Shown one piece after another: positions 1 to 9,187 of a DNA stretch of 64,000 nucleotides; position 1 is the stretch's first letter, and the number at the start of each line of letters is the position of its first letter. The notes below the pieces were generated by a model. The model had not been told where the DNA came from and made no database searches. It saw only the letters and a program-made list of their open reading frames with translations. Position numbers and translations under genes: made by a program. The DNA comes from Bacteroidota bacterium (GTDB taxonomy: Bacteria > Bacteroidota > Bacteroidia > Flavobacteriales_D > Crocinitomicaceae), in assembly GCA_024280295.1 (NCBI GenBank), contig JAJRQK010000029.1, forward strand, positions 124,001 to 188,000. Direction: 5' to 3'.

Positions 1-991
1 AAGCATAATACGAATCTTCTAGATTAACAACAGCGTCTTCTTGTAGTGCATTTCCATTTTCACTTTTAGTTAAAACTTCAGCCTCTATGTACATTCCCGG
101 GGTAAATAAACTAGTCTCATTTTTGTCTTCAAGGTGACAATGAATATTTGTTAGTCTAGTTTCTTTATCAATTACTTTATTAATTAAATGAACTTTGGCT
201 GCATAAACCGTGTTATTGTTTTGCAATTTGAAATTAACCGTTTGTCCTATACTTATTTTGGGTAAATCTTGTTCGTAGATATTCAATTCTATATGGATAT
301 GCTCCAGATTAATTATTTTTACAGCGATATTAGAGGGGGTTAAAAACATCCCTCTTGAAATATTTACTTCTGTTATGTATCCATTAATTGGCGAGGTTAC
401 ATTGATAATAGATTTTAAATTAGAATACGACAGATTATTAGAGTTAATGTTCATTAATTTCAATTTCTTTTTAAGCGATTCATAATTTACTAAGGCAATT
501 TTATAGTCTGTTCTAGCTTTCAAAAAAGTCTTTTGAGAAACAACATTATCTTTTGCTAATTCCTTTTGTCTTTCAAAATCTGATTTTAGGTATTCTAACT
601 TATTTTTATACTCTAAAAAGTTTTTTTGAATTTCAATGTATTCAGGATTTTCTAGTGAGAAAATCAATTGACCTTTTCTTACTTTTTGGCCTTCAATTAA
701 AGATAATGCTTTTACATAGCCTCCAAAATAAGCACTTATAGAAGCCTGGTTTTCTGGTGGTATTCCGATTTCGCCATTGGTTTTTATTACCTCTGAAAAT
801 TGTTGTTGATTAATTTCCCCTAGTTGCATATTACTAGATTCAAATTGAGATTTAGTTACAGTTATATAATCAAGATTACTATTTGATTTTGTTTCATCTT
901 TATTTATAGCTGATACATCTGTTTCTTCGCCATTGCAAGAGATTATAGTGCTAACTAGTACGAATGATATAAATTTTAGTATGTTTTTCAT
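1..991 (-). CDS. Efflux RND transporter periplasmic adaptor (MFP/HlyD type), lipoprotein, 3' end cut by window edge
   Basis: This is the membrane-fusion subunit expected to link the inner-membrane RND pump to the outer-membrane channel in a tripartite heavy-metal efflux complex. About 330 codons are visible, open from the ATG at 991 to the window edge. The N-terminus is a lipoprotein signal (MKNILKF..., lipobox ending STIISC), so the protein is probably membrane anchored. It then shows the adaptor pattern: a lipoyl half with FGGYVKAL and EGQKVRKGQLIF, a long coiled-coil region (EYLKSDFERQKELAKDN), the second lipoyl half with SPINGYITEV, and a beta-barrel region (ISIGQTVNFKL). Its ATG overlaps the TGA of the preceding pump gene in an ATGA (988-991), implying translational coupling. 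The family call is firm. The metal is inferred only from the neighbouring pump. Confidence 0.88.
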   Translation of the reverse strand, partial: MKNILKFISFVLVSTIISCNGEETDVSAINKDETKSNSNLDYITVTKSQFESSNMQLGEINQQQFSEVIKTNGEIGIPPENQASISAYFGGYVKALSLIEGQKVRKGQLIFSLENPEYIEIQKNFLEYKNKLEYLKSDFERQKELAKDNVVSQKTFLKARTDYKIALVNYESLKKKLKLMNINSNNLSYSNLKSIINVTSPINGYITEVNISRGMFLTPSNIAVKIINLEHIHIELNIYEQDLPKISIGQTVNFKLQNNNTVYAAKVHLINKVIDKETRLTNIHCHLEDKNETSLFTPGMYIEAEVLTKSENGNALQEDAVVNLEDSYYA

Positions 992-3900
992 TTTATTATG
1001 TAGTTTATTTCTAATGATGTTAAATTATATGAGTAGATGCTTTTTAAATAACTTGTTTTTAAAGCCATTGCATTGTCGAGTAAATAAGCGTAATGTAAAA
1101 AATCTATATTGCCGGCTTTATATGACTGATTTGCATTAATAATTGTTTCATTAGCTAATTCTTTTCCAAATAAATCATAGGTGTTAATTTCATTTTTATA
1201 CATTTTCAATTCAGATAAGAATATTTCATATTTACTTGTAAGCTGAATCGTATAGTCATTGTATTGATTCTCCTTCATTAGCATTTCTGTTTTGGATGCT
1301 ATAATTTTTGATTTATCTGACTTATAAAATAATGGTATGGCTATTCCTGCTTGAATTCCCCAATATTTGTTAGGAGAAGCCCCATTATTAACACCTTGAA
1401 ATGCACCTAGAGTTAGATCTGGAAATAATTGTTGTTTGTTTAGTTTTAGAATTTGTTCTGACTTTTCAATTTCAAGCAACTTGTATTTTATTACAGGATT
1501 TGAAACAGAGTCTAAAGGAATTATATTGATTAGACTCAATTCATTGAATAAAACAGTATAAAATGTGTCTGCTTGAATTAAAGTATTAAACCGAATTAAT
1601 GCTTGATTTAACTTAGCTTCACTATGCTCTAATAATAGCTTAACTTCTTTTTGTTTGGTTATTGCTGTAAGTTTCTCCAAGTTATTACTTTCCCCTAACT
1701 TATATTTCTTAATTGCGCCCAAGGCAAATTTTTGATATACACTATCTAAATAAGTGTAATTTTCAATTAAGGAATTCCAATAGACTATAGAATAATAATA
1801 TTTAGAAACTTCTTTTTTTAATAGTATTTCATTAATCAAATAGGATTGCTCCGAGAGGTTAGTATTAGTCTTCAATATATTTTTTTTTGCGCCATAAATT
1901 GTGGGAAATTTTAATGATTGATTTACGCCCCAAATATTTAAAGGGATATTATTGGGAGCAAGATTGTTTTGATCAAAATTATAATACACCTCTGTTTTAT
2001 CTAAATCAAATGCTGTCCCCTCCAACTGCTTATTAATTTTTATTTGATTTGATGATGCTTTTAAAGATTTGTTATTTGTAATTGTTAGTTCAATTGCTTT
2101 TCTTAACGAAATATGATTTTGAGCAAAAATCATATTGCTAGACAATAAAAGAAGTACTAGAGATGGTCCTATTTTTTTTCCTAATTTGAATCTTGGATTC
2201 TTTATTTTCTTATCAAATATTGAGTATAAAATAGGTAAAACGACTAACGTTAGTAGGGTTGCAGTGATTAAGCCTCCAATGACTACAGTTGCTAGAGGTT
2301 TTTGAACTTCAGCACCTGCACTGGTTGAAATGGCCATTGGTAAGAATCCTAATGCTGCTGCTGAAGATGTTAATAAGACAGGTCTTAATCTTTTTTTTGT
2401 TCCTACTATAATTCTTCTATTTATATCTTTTAGACCATGTTCTTTCAATTCTTTAAACTCTTCAATTAATACTATTCCATTCAATACTGCAATCCCAAAT
2501 AATGCAATAAATCCAACACCTGCAGAAATACTAAAGGGCAAATCTCGCATATATAAAAACAATACCCCTCCTACTGCCGATAAAGGAATTGCACTATAAA
2601 TCATTAGTGCTTCTTTTATGGAATTAAAAGCAAAATAGAGTAAGAAAAATATCAATACTAAAGCAATAGGTACTGCAATGGTTAACCTTTCTTTAGCTGA
2701 ACGCAGGTTCTCAAACTGTCCTCCATATTGAACAGAATAACCCACTGGTAATCTAATTTGTGTTTGAATAATATCTTGTACATCCTTTACTACAGATTCT
2801 AAATCACGATTCCTAACATTAACGCCTATTACTATTCTACGCTTTGTGTCATCTCTAGATATTTTAGCAGGGCCTTTGGTGTAGTTAATTTCTGCAAACT
2901 CGCTAAAAGGAAGTTTACTACCATTGGGCAACAAAACAGAAGTTGTTTTTAAACTTTCTAAGTTTTTTCTGTTTTTAGAATCAAATCTTACAACTAAATC
3001 AAATTTTTGCTCTCCTTCAAAAACATTCCCAGCAATTTTACCTGCAAATCCCATTGTTAAGATATTGTTTAAGTCTTCAATATTTAAGCCGTATTTTGCA
3101 ATTTTAGCCCTACTATATTTTACAGACATTTGAGGAAGTCCAGCTACTTTTTCTACAATAATATCAGATGCTCCTTCTACATTTTGAATTGCTTTTTCAA
3201 TTTCTAATGCTTTTTTGTACAATATATCTAGGTCTTCCCCAAAAACCTTTATTGCTAAATCGGATCTAACACCTGTTATTAACTCATTAAATCTCATCTC
3301 TATTGGTTGTGTGAATTCGTAATCAATACCAGGTATTTCAAGTAAAGCTTCTTTAAATTTATCGATTAACTCATCTTTTGTTTCAGCTGTTGTCCAAGAA
3401 TGTTTTGGCTTTAACTTTACTATTACATCACTTTCTTCCATTGACATAGGATCTGTTGGTACTTCTGCAGCACCTATTCTAGACACAACTTGTTCTACTT
3501 CTGGAAATTGGATAAGAATTTTTTCAATTTCTGTTGTGGTTTCAATTGTTTTGGTTAAAGATGTACCTGTTTTCAGTACGGGTTGAATTACTAAATCACC
3601 CTCATCTAAAACAGGAACAAATTCTCCTCCCATAGTTGAAAAAAGTATTCCTATTCCAATTAATAACGCAACAGCACCGCTAAGAATCAACACTTTTTTT
3701 CTTAACGCCCAAATAATAATTGGTTGATACGATTTTTCCAAAAAGGTTACAAATCTTGTTGATAAATTTCTTTTGCTTGAAGTTGGTTTTAAAAACAAAG
3801 ATGAAACAACAGGAACATAAGTAAAGCACATTAACATAGCTCCCATTAAAGCAAAACAAAACACCAAAGCCATTGGTATAAACATTTTACCCTCAACCCC

Positions 3901-5313
3901 TGAAAGTGAAAGAATTGGAATGAAAACGATTAAAATAATTATTTGCCCAAATATAGCCGAACGCATCATTTTTGTTGAACCAAGAAATGTTATTTGGTCG
4001 ATATATTCTGCACGTTCTTCTTTTGGTAATTTATTAATTACAAGTGTCTCAGCTGTTATTTTAAAAGCTATAAATTCAACAATAATAACAGCACCATCTA
4101 TAATTATTCCAAAATCAATTGCACCCAAACTCATTAAGTTGGCATCAACCCCAAAAATATGCATCAATGAAAGTGCAAACAACATACAAAGTGGAATTAC
4201 AGAGGCGACAACAAGTCCCGATCTTAAACTTCCTAGCAGAAGTATTACAACGAATAGAACAATTAAAAAACCTAATATTAAATTCTCAGCAATTGTAAAT
4301 GTTGTTTTCCCTATCAATTCACTTCTTTCTAAAAAAGCATTAATTCTAACTCCTTTAGGTAAGGATCCTTGAATTTCATCGACTCTTGTTTTTACAGCTT
4401 CGATCACTTTTTTAGGATCAGCTCCTTTTAACATCATTACTTGACCAAGAACTTTTTCTCCTTGTCCATTTGCTGTTATTGCTCCAAATCTATTAGCGGC
4501 ACCATAACCTACTTTAGCAATGTTCTTTATAAAAACAGGTACATCATTTCTGCTGTCAACGACAATGTTTTCAATATCTTCTATCGAACCTACTAATCCT
4601 TCTCCTCTAATAAAAAAACTTTCGTTTCCTTTTTCAATATAGCCTCCACCTGAAATACTATTGTTTTTTTCTAAGGCATCAAAAACTTGAGTGATAGAAA
4701 TATTCATAGCTCTTAATCTTGAAGGATCTACAGAAACTTCATACTGTTTTAAAAAACCACCCCAAGTATTAACTTCAACTACTCCAGGAATACCAGATAA
4801 TTGACGTTTCACTATCCAATCTTGAATTGTTCTCAAATCTGTAATAGAATATTCATCTTTATATTCAGGATCAACATCAATAATATATTGATAAATTTCT
4901 CCAAGACCAGTAGTAACAGGTCCCATGAAAGGACTCCCAAAACCTGTTGGAATTTTTTCTTCTGCACTTTTAATTTTTTCAGCAATTAGCTGCCTTGGTA
5001 AAAAAGTTCCTATCTCATCATCAAAAACAATGGTTACTACTGATAATCCAAATTTTGAAACAGAGCGAATTTCTTGAACATTTGGCAAGTTTGCCATTTC
5101 TAACTCAACAGGGGCAGTTAAAAATTTTTCAACATCTTGGGTTGCTAAATTTCTTGAAGTAGTAATAACCTGAACCTGATTATTAGTAACGTCTGGAACA
5201 GCTCCAATAGGAATATTCATTAATGAATAAACTCCGAAGCCAACAACAATTGAAGTTAATAGTAATACAATTAACTTGTTCTGTATACTAAATTTAATTA
5301 TCTTATCTATCAT
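988..5313 (-). CDS. CzcA/CusA-type heavy-metal RND pump fused to a TolC-type outer-membrane factor
   Basis: The protein has 1441 residues, against about 1040 for a normal CzcA. Residues 1-1033 are a complete HME-RND pump, a proton-driven exporter of divalent metal ions. The TM4 motif DFGIIIDGAVIIVEF carries D400, D406 and E413, matching the CzcA proton-relay residues, and QPIEMRFNELITGVR resembles CzcA (Co/Zn/Cd) rather than CusA. Residues 1065-1441 are an outer-membrane efflux protein (LRKAIELTITNNKSL at its start). The join, residues 1034-1064, looks like an internal signal peptide: basic DKKIKNPRFKLGKKIG, hydrophobic PSLVLLLLSSN, then MIFA before Q1065. Such fusions occur in Bacteroidota. 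Cleavage at this site is inference. The gene follows the kinase by 53 bp and overlaps the adaptor gene by 4 bp. Confidence 0.93.
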   Translation of the reverse strand: MIDKIIKFSIQNKLIVLLLTSIVVGFGVYSLMNIPIGAVPDVTNNQVQVITTSRNLATQDVEKFLTAPVELEMANLPNVQEIRSVSKFGLSVVTIVFDDEIGTFLPRQLIAEKIKSAEEKIPTGFGSPFMGPVTTGLGEIYQYIIDVDPEYKDEYSITDLRTIQDWIVKRQLSGIPGVVEVNTWGGFLKQYEVSVDPSRLRAMNISITQVFDALEKNNSISGGGYIEKGNESFFIRGEGLVGSIEDIENIVVDSRNDVPVFIKNIAKVGYGAANRFGAITANGQGEKVLGQVMMLKGADPKKVIEAVKTRVDEIQGSLPKGVRINAFLERSELIGKTTFTIAENLILGFLIVLFVVILLLGSLRSGLVVASVIPLCMLFALSLMHIFGVDANLMSLGAIDFGIIIDGAVIIVEFIAFKITAETLVINKLPKEERAEYIDQITFLGSTKMMRSAIFGQIIILIVFIPILSLSGVEGKMFIPMALVFCFALMGAMLMCFTYVPVVSSLFLKPTSSKRNLSTRFVTFLEKSYQPIIIWALRKKVLILSGAVALLIGIGILFSTMGGEFVPVLDEGDLVIQPVLKTGTSLTKTIETTTEIEKILIQFPEVEQVVSRIGAAEVPTDPMSMEESDVIVKLKPKHSWTTAETKDELIDKFKEALLEIPGIDYEFTQPIEMRFNELITGVRSDLAIKVFGEDLDILYKKALEIEKAIQNVEGASDIIVEKVAGLPQMSVKYSRAKIAKYGLNIEDLNNILTMGFAGKIAGNVFEGEQKFDLVVRFDSKNRKNLESLKTTSVLLPNGSKLPFSEFAEINYTKGPAKISRDDTKRRIVIGVNVRNRDLESVVKDVQDIIQTQIRLPVGYSVQYGGQFENLRSAKERLTIAVPIALVLIFFLLYFAFNSIKEALMIYSAIPLSAVGGVLFLYMRDLPFSISAGVGFIALFGIAVLNGIVLIEEFKELKEHGLKDINRRIIVGTKKRLRPVLLTSSAAALGFLPMAISTSAGAEVQKPLATVVIGGLITATLLTLVVLPILYSIFDKKIKNPRFKLGKKIGPSLVLLLLSSNMIFAQNHISLRKAIELTITNNKSLKASSNQIKINKQLEGTAFDLDKTEVYYNFDQNNLAPNNIPLNIWGVNQSLKFPTIYGAKKNILKTNTNLSEQSYLINEILLKKEVSKYYYSIVYWNSLIENYTYLDSVYQKFALGAIKKYKLGESNNLEKLTAITKQKEVKLLLEHSEAKLNQALIRFNTLIQADTFYTVLFNELSLINIIPLDSVSNPVIKYKLLEIEKSEQILKLNKQQLFPDLTLGAFQGVNNGASPNKYWGIQAGIAIPLFYKSDKSKIIASKTEMLMKENQYNDYTIQLTSKYEIFLSELKMYKNEINTYDLFGKELANETIINANQSYKAGNIDFLHYAYLLDNAMALKTSYLKSIYSYNLTSLEINYIIK

Positions 5314-5366
5314 TTATCAAAGTTTTAACTTGCAACAAATGTAGTTCCGATAACCCTATAACCTCC

Positions 5367-6764
5367 TTAAGTAACTCTTAAGATTTCCTTAAAATTGATA
5401 TACACATCAGTTCCTTTTCCGTATTTACTTGCGATGAGTATGTCTGATTCAATAGCTTTAGCCGACTTTTTTGCAATCGACAAACCTAAACCACTTCCTT
5501 TTATATGCTTATGTTTTAAATAGTCGGATCTAAAAAAAGGATTAAATATTAATTCTAAGTCTTCTTTCTTTATGCCGATACCAAAATCTGATACTTTACA
5601 TATTACATCATTTTCTTTTAAGAATAATTCGATTTTTATTTCTGAATTATTCTTAGAATATTTTATGGCATTATCTATTACATTTTCTATAATTAAGTTA
5701 GTGTAAAAACTATTCACATTAACAGTGTGATCACAATGACTAGTGTCGAACTCAATTTTTAATTTCTTTTCAACGAGATTAACGTTTTTCCTTACTAAGA
5801 TGTCGTTAATTAGTGTTATTAAAGAAGTTGATGTATTTGAATTTAAATCTGTATCAATATCAAAACGTGCAATTTCAAGTAACTGATCAATAGTTTTTGA
5901 CATACGATCAATTTCAATAAGACTATATTGTATTTTATTTTCATATTCTTCTTGTGATCTTTGCTTTCTTATAAGAATTTCTAGCGTACCCCTTAAGACA
6001 GACAATGGAGTTCGTAATTCATGAGACGCATCAGAAGTAAATTGCTTTTCACGATCAATGGCATTTTCAACTCTATCTAACAAGCTATTAATTGAACTAG
6101 AAAGGTCAAATAAAATATCCTTATTTTGGGGTAACTCCACACGTTCATTTAAATTGTTTTTTGTAATTTGATTAGTGGTATTTATAACCGATACAACAGG
6201 CATAATGCTCTTACCTGCTAAAAAGGATGAAATAAAAAATAATGCAATCAAGATTATAGGAAATAAAATTAATAACGTGAGTTGTAAATTTTTCAATACC
6301 ATTAAAGTTGAATCAAGAGACATTGCCGCAAGAATATAAGCTTTAATATTTCCGTTTATTTTAATTGGGATTTGTATTTGGCGTATAACACGGTTGTTCA
6401 ATTTAGCGTTAAAGTGGCCCTCATATATTTCGTTACTTTTAAATGGAAGTTGGTTTTCTTTTAGATTAGGTGATTTATCCATTAATTGTCCTGATGCATC
6501 AGTAATTTGGATGAATACTGGATTCACCTGCACTTCTCTATGTTCATTTTCTTCCCACTCATCTTTATTTGAAAAATGGACATTTGTATCAGTTATTTCG
6601 ATCTCAGTTATGTGCTTATTGGCTTCAAATGACAAATCAACATCCAAATTTTGATAAACTGTTTGCTGAACAATAAAATAAACAGTCGTAAATACTACCG
6701 CTATGATAATTGCTGTAGCGAGCATAAAACGAGTCGCAATTCTTTTTTTATAGCTTAAACTCAT
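5367..6764 (-). CDS. Two-component sensor histidine kinase (CusS/CzcS-like)
   Basis: This is the membrane sensor of a two-component system placed directly before a metal-efflux pump, so it probably senses metal in the periplasm. It has 465 residues: TM1 near residues 13-33, a periplasmic domain of about 120 residues, TM2 (LLILFPIILIALFFISSFL), a HAMP region, a HisKA domain with the phosphoacceptor H248 in DASHELRTPLS, an N box (NVIDNAIKYSKN), a G1 box (VSDFGIGIKKED), an F box (FNPFFRSD) and a G2 box (GSGLGLSIAKK). All catalytic boxes are present, so the kinase looks functional. Its ATG overlaps the response-regulator stop in an ATGA at 6761-6764. The regulator gene upstream is frameshifted, so the pair may no longer work. 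Confidence 0.93.
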   Translation of the reverse strand: MSLSYKKRIATRFMLATAIIIAVVFTTVYFIVQQTVYQNLDVDLSFEANKHITEIEITDTNVHFSNKDEWEENEHREVQVNPVFIQITDASGQLMDKSPNLKENQLPFKSNEIYEGHFNAKLNNRVIRQIQIPIKINGNIKAYILAAMSLDSTLMVLKNLQLTLLILFPIILIALFFISSFLAGKSIMPVVSVINTTNQITKNNLNERVELPQNKDILFDLSSSINSLLDRVENAIDREKQFTSDASHELRTPLSVLRGTLEILIRKQRSQEEYENKIQYSLIEIDRMSKTIDQLLEIARFDIDTDLNSNTSTSLITLINDILVRKNVNLVEKKLKIEFDTSHCDHTVNVNSFYTNLIIENVIDNAIKYSKNNSEIKIELFLKENDVICKVSDFGIGIKKEDLELIFNPFFRSDYLKHKHIKGSGLGLSIAKKSAKAIESDILIASKYGKGTDVYINFKEILRVT

Positions 6765-7431
6765 AATTCTTTTGCGATGTACCCAACTCCTCTTATAGTT
6801 TGTATATAATTTTCGTCACCTGTTAATTTCAATTTTTTCCTAAGTGCATTTATATAAACATCGATTACTCCAGTATTGTAATCAAAATGAATGTCCCATA
6901 CATTTTCAATTATTCTAGTTCTTTTACACACTTTCCCTTTGTTTCTAATTAGCATTTCAAGTAAAAAAAATTCTTTTGAGTTAAGGGAATGTCAATATTA
7001 TTTTTTGTTACCTGATGAGTATTGATATTAAGTTTTATCGGTCCTAATGTAAGTTCCCCTACCAATTCTTCTGTTTTCGGTCGCAATTGCACTCTTATTC
7101 TTTCTAGTAATTCTTCAAAATGAAATGGTTTTTTGATGTAATCATTTGCACCAACTTGTAATCCGAAAATGGTTTCTTTTACTGTATCTTTTGCCGTAAG
7201 AAAAATTACAGGCGTTTTTTTAAATTTCTTTCTAAACTCAATACATATTTCTACACCACTTTTTTCTGGAAGCATCCAATCCAAAATAAGAATATCATAT
7301 TTACCCGAAAGAGCCATTACAAGTCCTTTGTCTCCTTCATAGGCAACATCAACGACAAAAGACTCTTCCTCTAATCCTTGTTTTAAAAAAATAGCTATAC
7401 CTATTTCATCCTCAACAACTAAGATTCTCAT
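6761..7431 (-). pseudogene. OmpR/PhoB-family response regulator, interrupted by a one-base frameshift
   Basis: A full OmpR-type regulator is present in two frames. The first frame (7431 down to 6949) encodes a receiver domain with acidic pocket residues (VVEDE), phosphoacceptor D51 in LILDWMLP, LTA and the conserved K101 in KKPF, followed by the start of the winged helix (DIPLTQKNFFYLKC, then stop). The second frame (to 6761) encodes the rest of the helix-turn-helix: IRNKGKVCKRTRIIENVW through QTIRGVGYIAKEL. The break lies at an 8-U run in the mRNA (plus-strand A8 at 6963-6970). Adding one G before GAA restores KEFFLLEML, the family consensus, so a deletion or an assembly error is the simplest reading. 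A -1 slip on the U run would also join the frames. Usual length is about 224 aa. Confidence 0.85.
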
Positions 7432-7507
7432 AGAACAAAGATTAATTTTTTTTAAAGAATAAAGTGATTTTATTTCTTAAATTCTACTTAAAATTTTAAT
7501 GTTTTTT

Positions 7508-7551
7508 ATTGAAATCAAATATTTTGAATATTCAAAATATTTGATTTCAAT
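7508..7551. repeat. 44-bp perfect palindrome in the divergent gap upstream of the metal-efflux operon
   Basis: The arms are 22 bp each with no spacer. The left half begins ATTGAAATCAAATATT and the right half is its exact reverse complement, ending at 7551. It lies 76 bp upstream of the regulator start and between genes transcribed away from each other, and neither side is followed by a T-run, so it is not a standard terminator. It could be a regulator binding site or a cruciform-forming element. Confidence 0.85.
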
Positions 7552-7923
7552 TGAGGATTCAATGAACTACTATTCTACAAGCATTATTATAATGGGGAGA
7601 TGAATTGTATGCATATAGAGGAGAGTAAGCCTTAACAATTAGTGTGACAAAATATGACTTCCCTAGATTCATAGTAAACCAAATCTTAACCAGTGATCAG
7701 TAATTATATACCAGTTATCACTTAGCATCTTTACTTTATTTTTTTTTAATTTTCTGTAGCTATATTTATTTCAATAAGATTAACGCTTTATTAGAGCATG
7801 CAATGTGCTTAAGGTGTTTTTAGAATCTGAAACGTTAACAAATTTGATCGACCTATGTTTATGTATTGTATGATCTCATTAAAATGGCAGCTAGCTTAAA
7901 ACTAATCAATTCAAAATTTAACT
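7552..7923. other. Non-coding gap upstream of the T9SS cargo gene
   Basis: This AT-rich stretch holds no supportable reading frame on either strand. It should contain the promoter of the plus-strand cargo gene, but I find no exact TANNTTTG element in it. Confidence 0.5.
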
Positions 7924-9083
7924 ATGATACCTACCAAGATTAAAATTTGGTTGTGTTTTGTTTTGTCAATTACAACGATGAATGCACAAGTAATTAAAAC
8001 TAACAATAGTGGATCTCAAGTTGATAATGCGATGATTACAAGGTCTGTAACGTTCAATGCTGCAGATTTTTCTGGTTCAACGATTGTAACTGATGTAAAT
8101 ATTTTAATAAATTGGGGCATAGCTCAAACTGCTTGCCCAGCTCCTTCTGGGGCATTCGCATTTTCAGAGGAGACTGCATTTATTTTAGTAGACCCTTCTG
8201 GTGTAATTAGAGTTCCACTTGTTGTAGATGCATACGACGCTACTGGATTAGGATTTGCTGCAGGTCCTACCTATTCAGGATTCAACTCGGTTGTTGTAAG
8301 TGTAACATTTGATCATCAAGCTTCTGTTATTGCTGGTGTAGGGGATCCGGTTAGTGGGACATTTATTCCTGATTATGTAAGTCCTACAGGTTTTATATTA
8401 AACACTTTTAATGGGATCAATGCAGTTGGTACTTGGACACTTGAAATTTACGACGGAAATCCAGGTTTCCCATTGTGTTTTGATAGTTATTCATTAATTC
8501 TAAATTCTCAAATAGGATTACCCGCAGAGTTGATTCAGTTTATGCATCCTGTGAGCGTCAAGGAATTACAAAAGTCAATTGGCAAACTGCATCAGAATTT
8601 GATAACGATTACTTTTTACTAGAGAAAGCAGATTCACTTTTAAACTTCAAATCTATTGGTGAAATTGATGGGGCAGGGAATTCCACAAGTCTTGAGAGTT
8701 ATTCATTTTTAGATGGTAGTTTAAATGAGGCAACGGCATATTATCGTTTAACACAAGTGGATTATTCAGGTAAAAAGAAAAGTTCAACTGTTATATCTTG
8801 TGAGAGTTGTTCTCGTGAAAATTATTTTGAGATTGAATCGATTGATTTTGATCATGTTGCTAATGAAATGATTCTCAATTACAGGGCGAGAAATGAATCA
8901 GTTATTCAAATTATGTTGGTTGATATAATGGGTAGGGAGATAAGCAATAGTAATTATACATTATCTAACAATGGTACGAGTATTCGTGTACCAATTGAGA
9001 ACCTTAGTCGCGGGACATTAACTTTTGTAAAAATTCTTTCTAAAAATAATTTGATCAACTTCAAAGTCTCAATTGTTAATTGA
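7924..9083 (+). pseudogene. Secreted P-domain-like protein with T9SS C-terminal region, one-base frameshift
   Basis: Two frames together form one typical Bacteroidota cargo protein. The first, from 7924, has a signal peptide (MIPTKIKIWLCFVLS ... MNAQ) and a domain resembling the proprotein-convertase P domain (GTWTLEIYDGNPG, CFDSYSLIL), ending with the familiar LPAELIQF link. The second continues immediately as SCERQGITKVNWQTASEF, then LLEKADSLLNFKSIGEIDG and ATAYYRLTQVDYSG, a module usually found before T9SS sorting domains, and a degenerate sorting domain (IMLVDIMGREIS ... LINFKVSIVN). The break is at about 8541-8546, where one extra A in TTTATGCA would restore FNASCERQ. No peptidase or other enzyme domain is visible. 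Loss of one base may be real decay or a sequencing error. Confidence 0.8.
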
Positions 9084-9102
9084 CATTTTGAAGTTGATCA
9101 AA
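9050..9102. terminator. Strong hairpin between convergent cargo gene and ssrA, probably a bidirectional terminator
   Basis: The arms 9050-9065 and 9087-9102 pair perfectly over 16 bp (TTGATCAACTTCAAA and its complement) around a 21-nt loop that contains the cargo-gene stop codon. On the minus strand the hairpin is followed by AUUAUUUUUAG, so it can end tmRNA transcripts. On the plus strand the U-run is missing. Confidence 0.6.
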
Positions 9103-9134
9103 ATTTGGACTTAAATAAATCTTGAATTAATGAT

Positions 9135-9177
9135 TTCAGTAAGTGCCTGTAAATTAATACAATTAACACTTACTGAA
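9135..9177. repeat. 11-bp inverted repeat next to the ssrA 3' end
   Basis: TTCAGTAAGTG (9135-9145) and CACTTACTGAA (9167-9177) are exact reverse complements separated by 21 nt, ending 10 bp before the mature tmRNA 3' end. It may help 3' processing or transcription termination, or mark a recombination site. The sequence does not decide between these. Confidence 0.6.
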
Positions 9178-9187
9178 TATGATTAAG

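Noticed and set aside
6949-7431. Receiver-only response regulator as an intact separate gene
   Set aside because: Its last 15 residues are the start of a winged helix that continues in the next frame, so it is a truncated product, not a stand-alone receiver.
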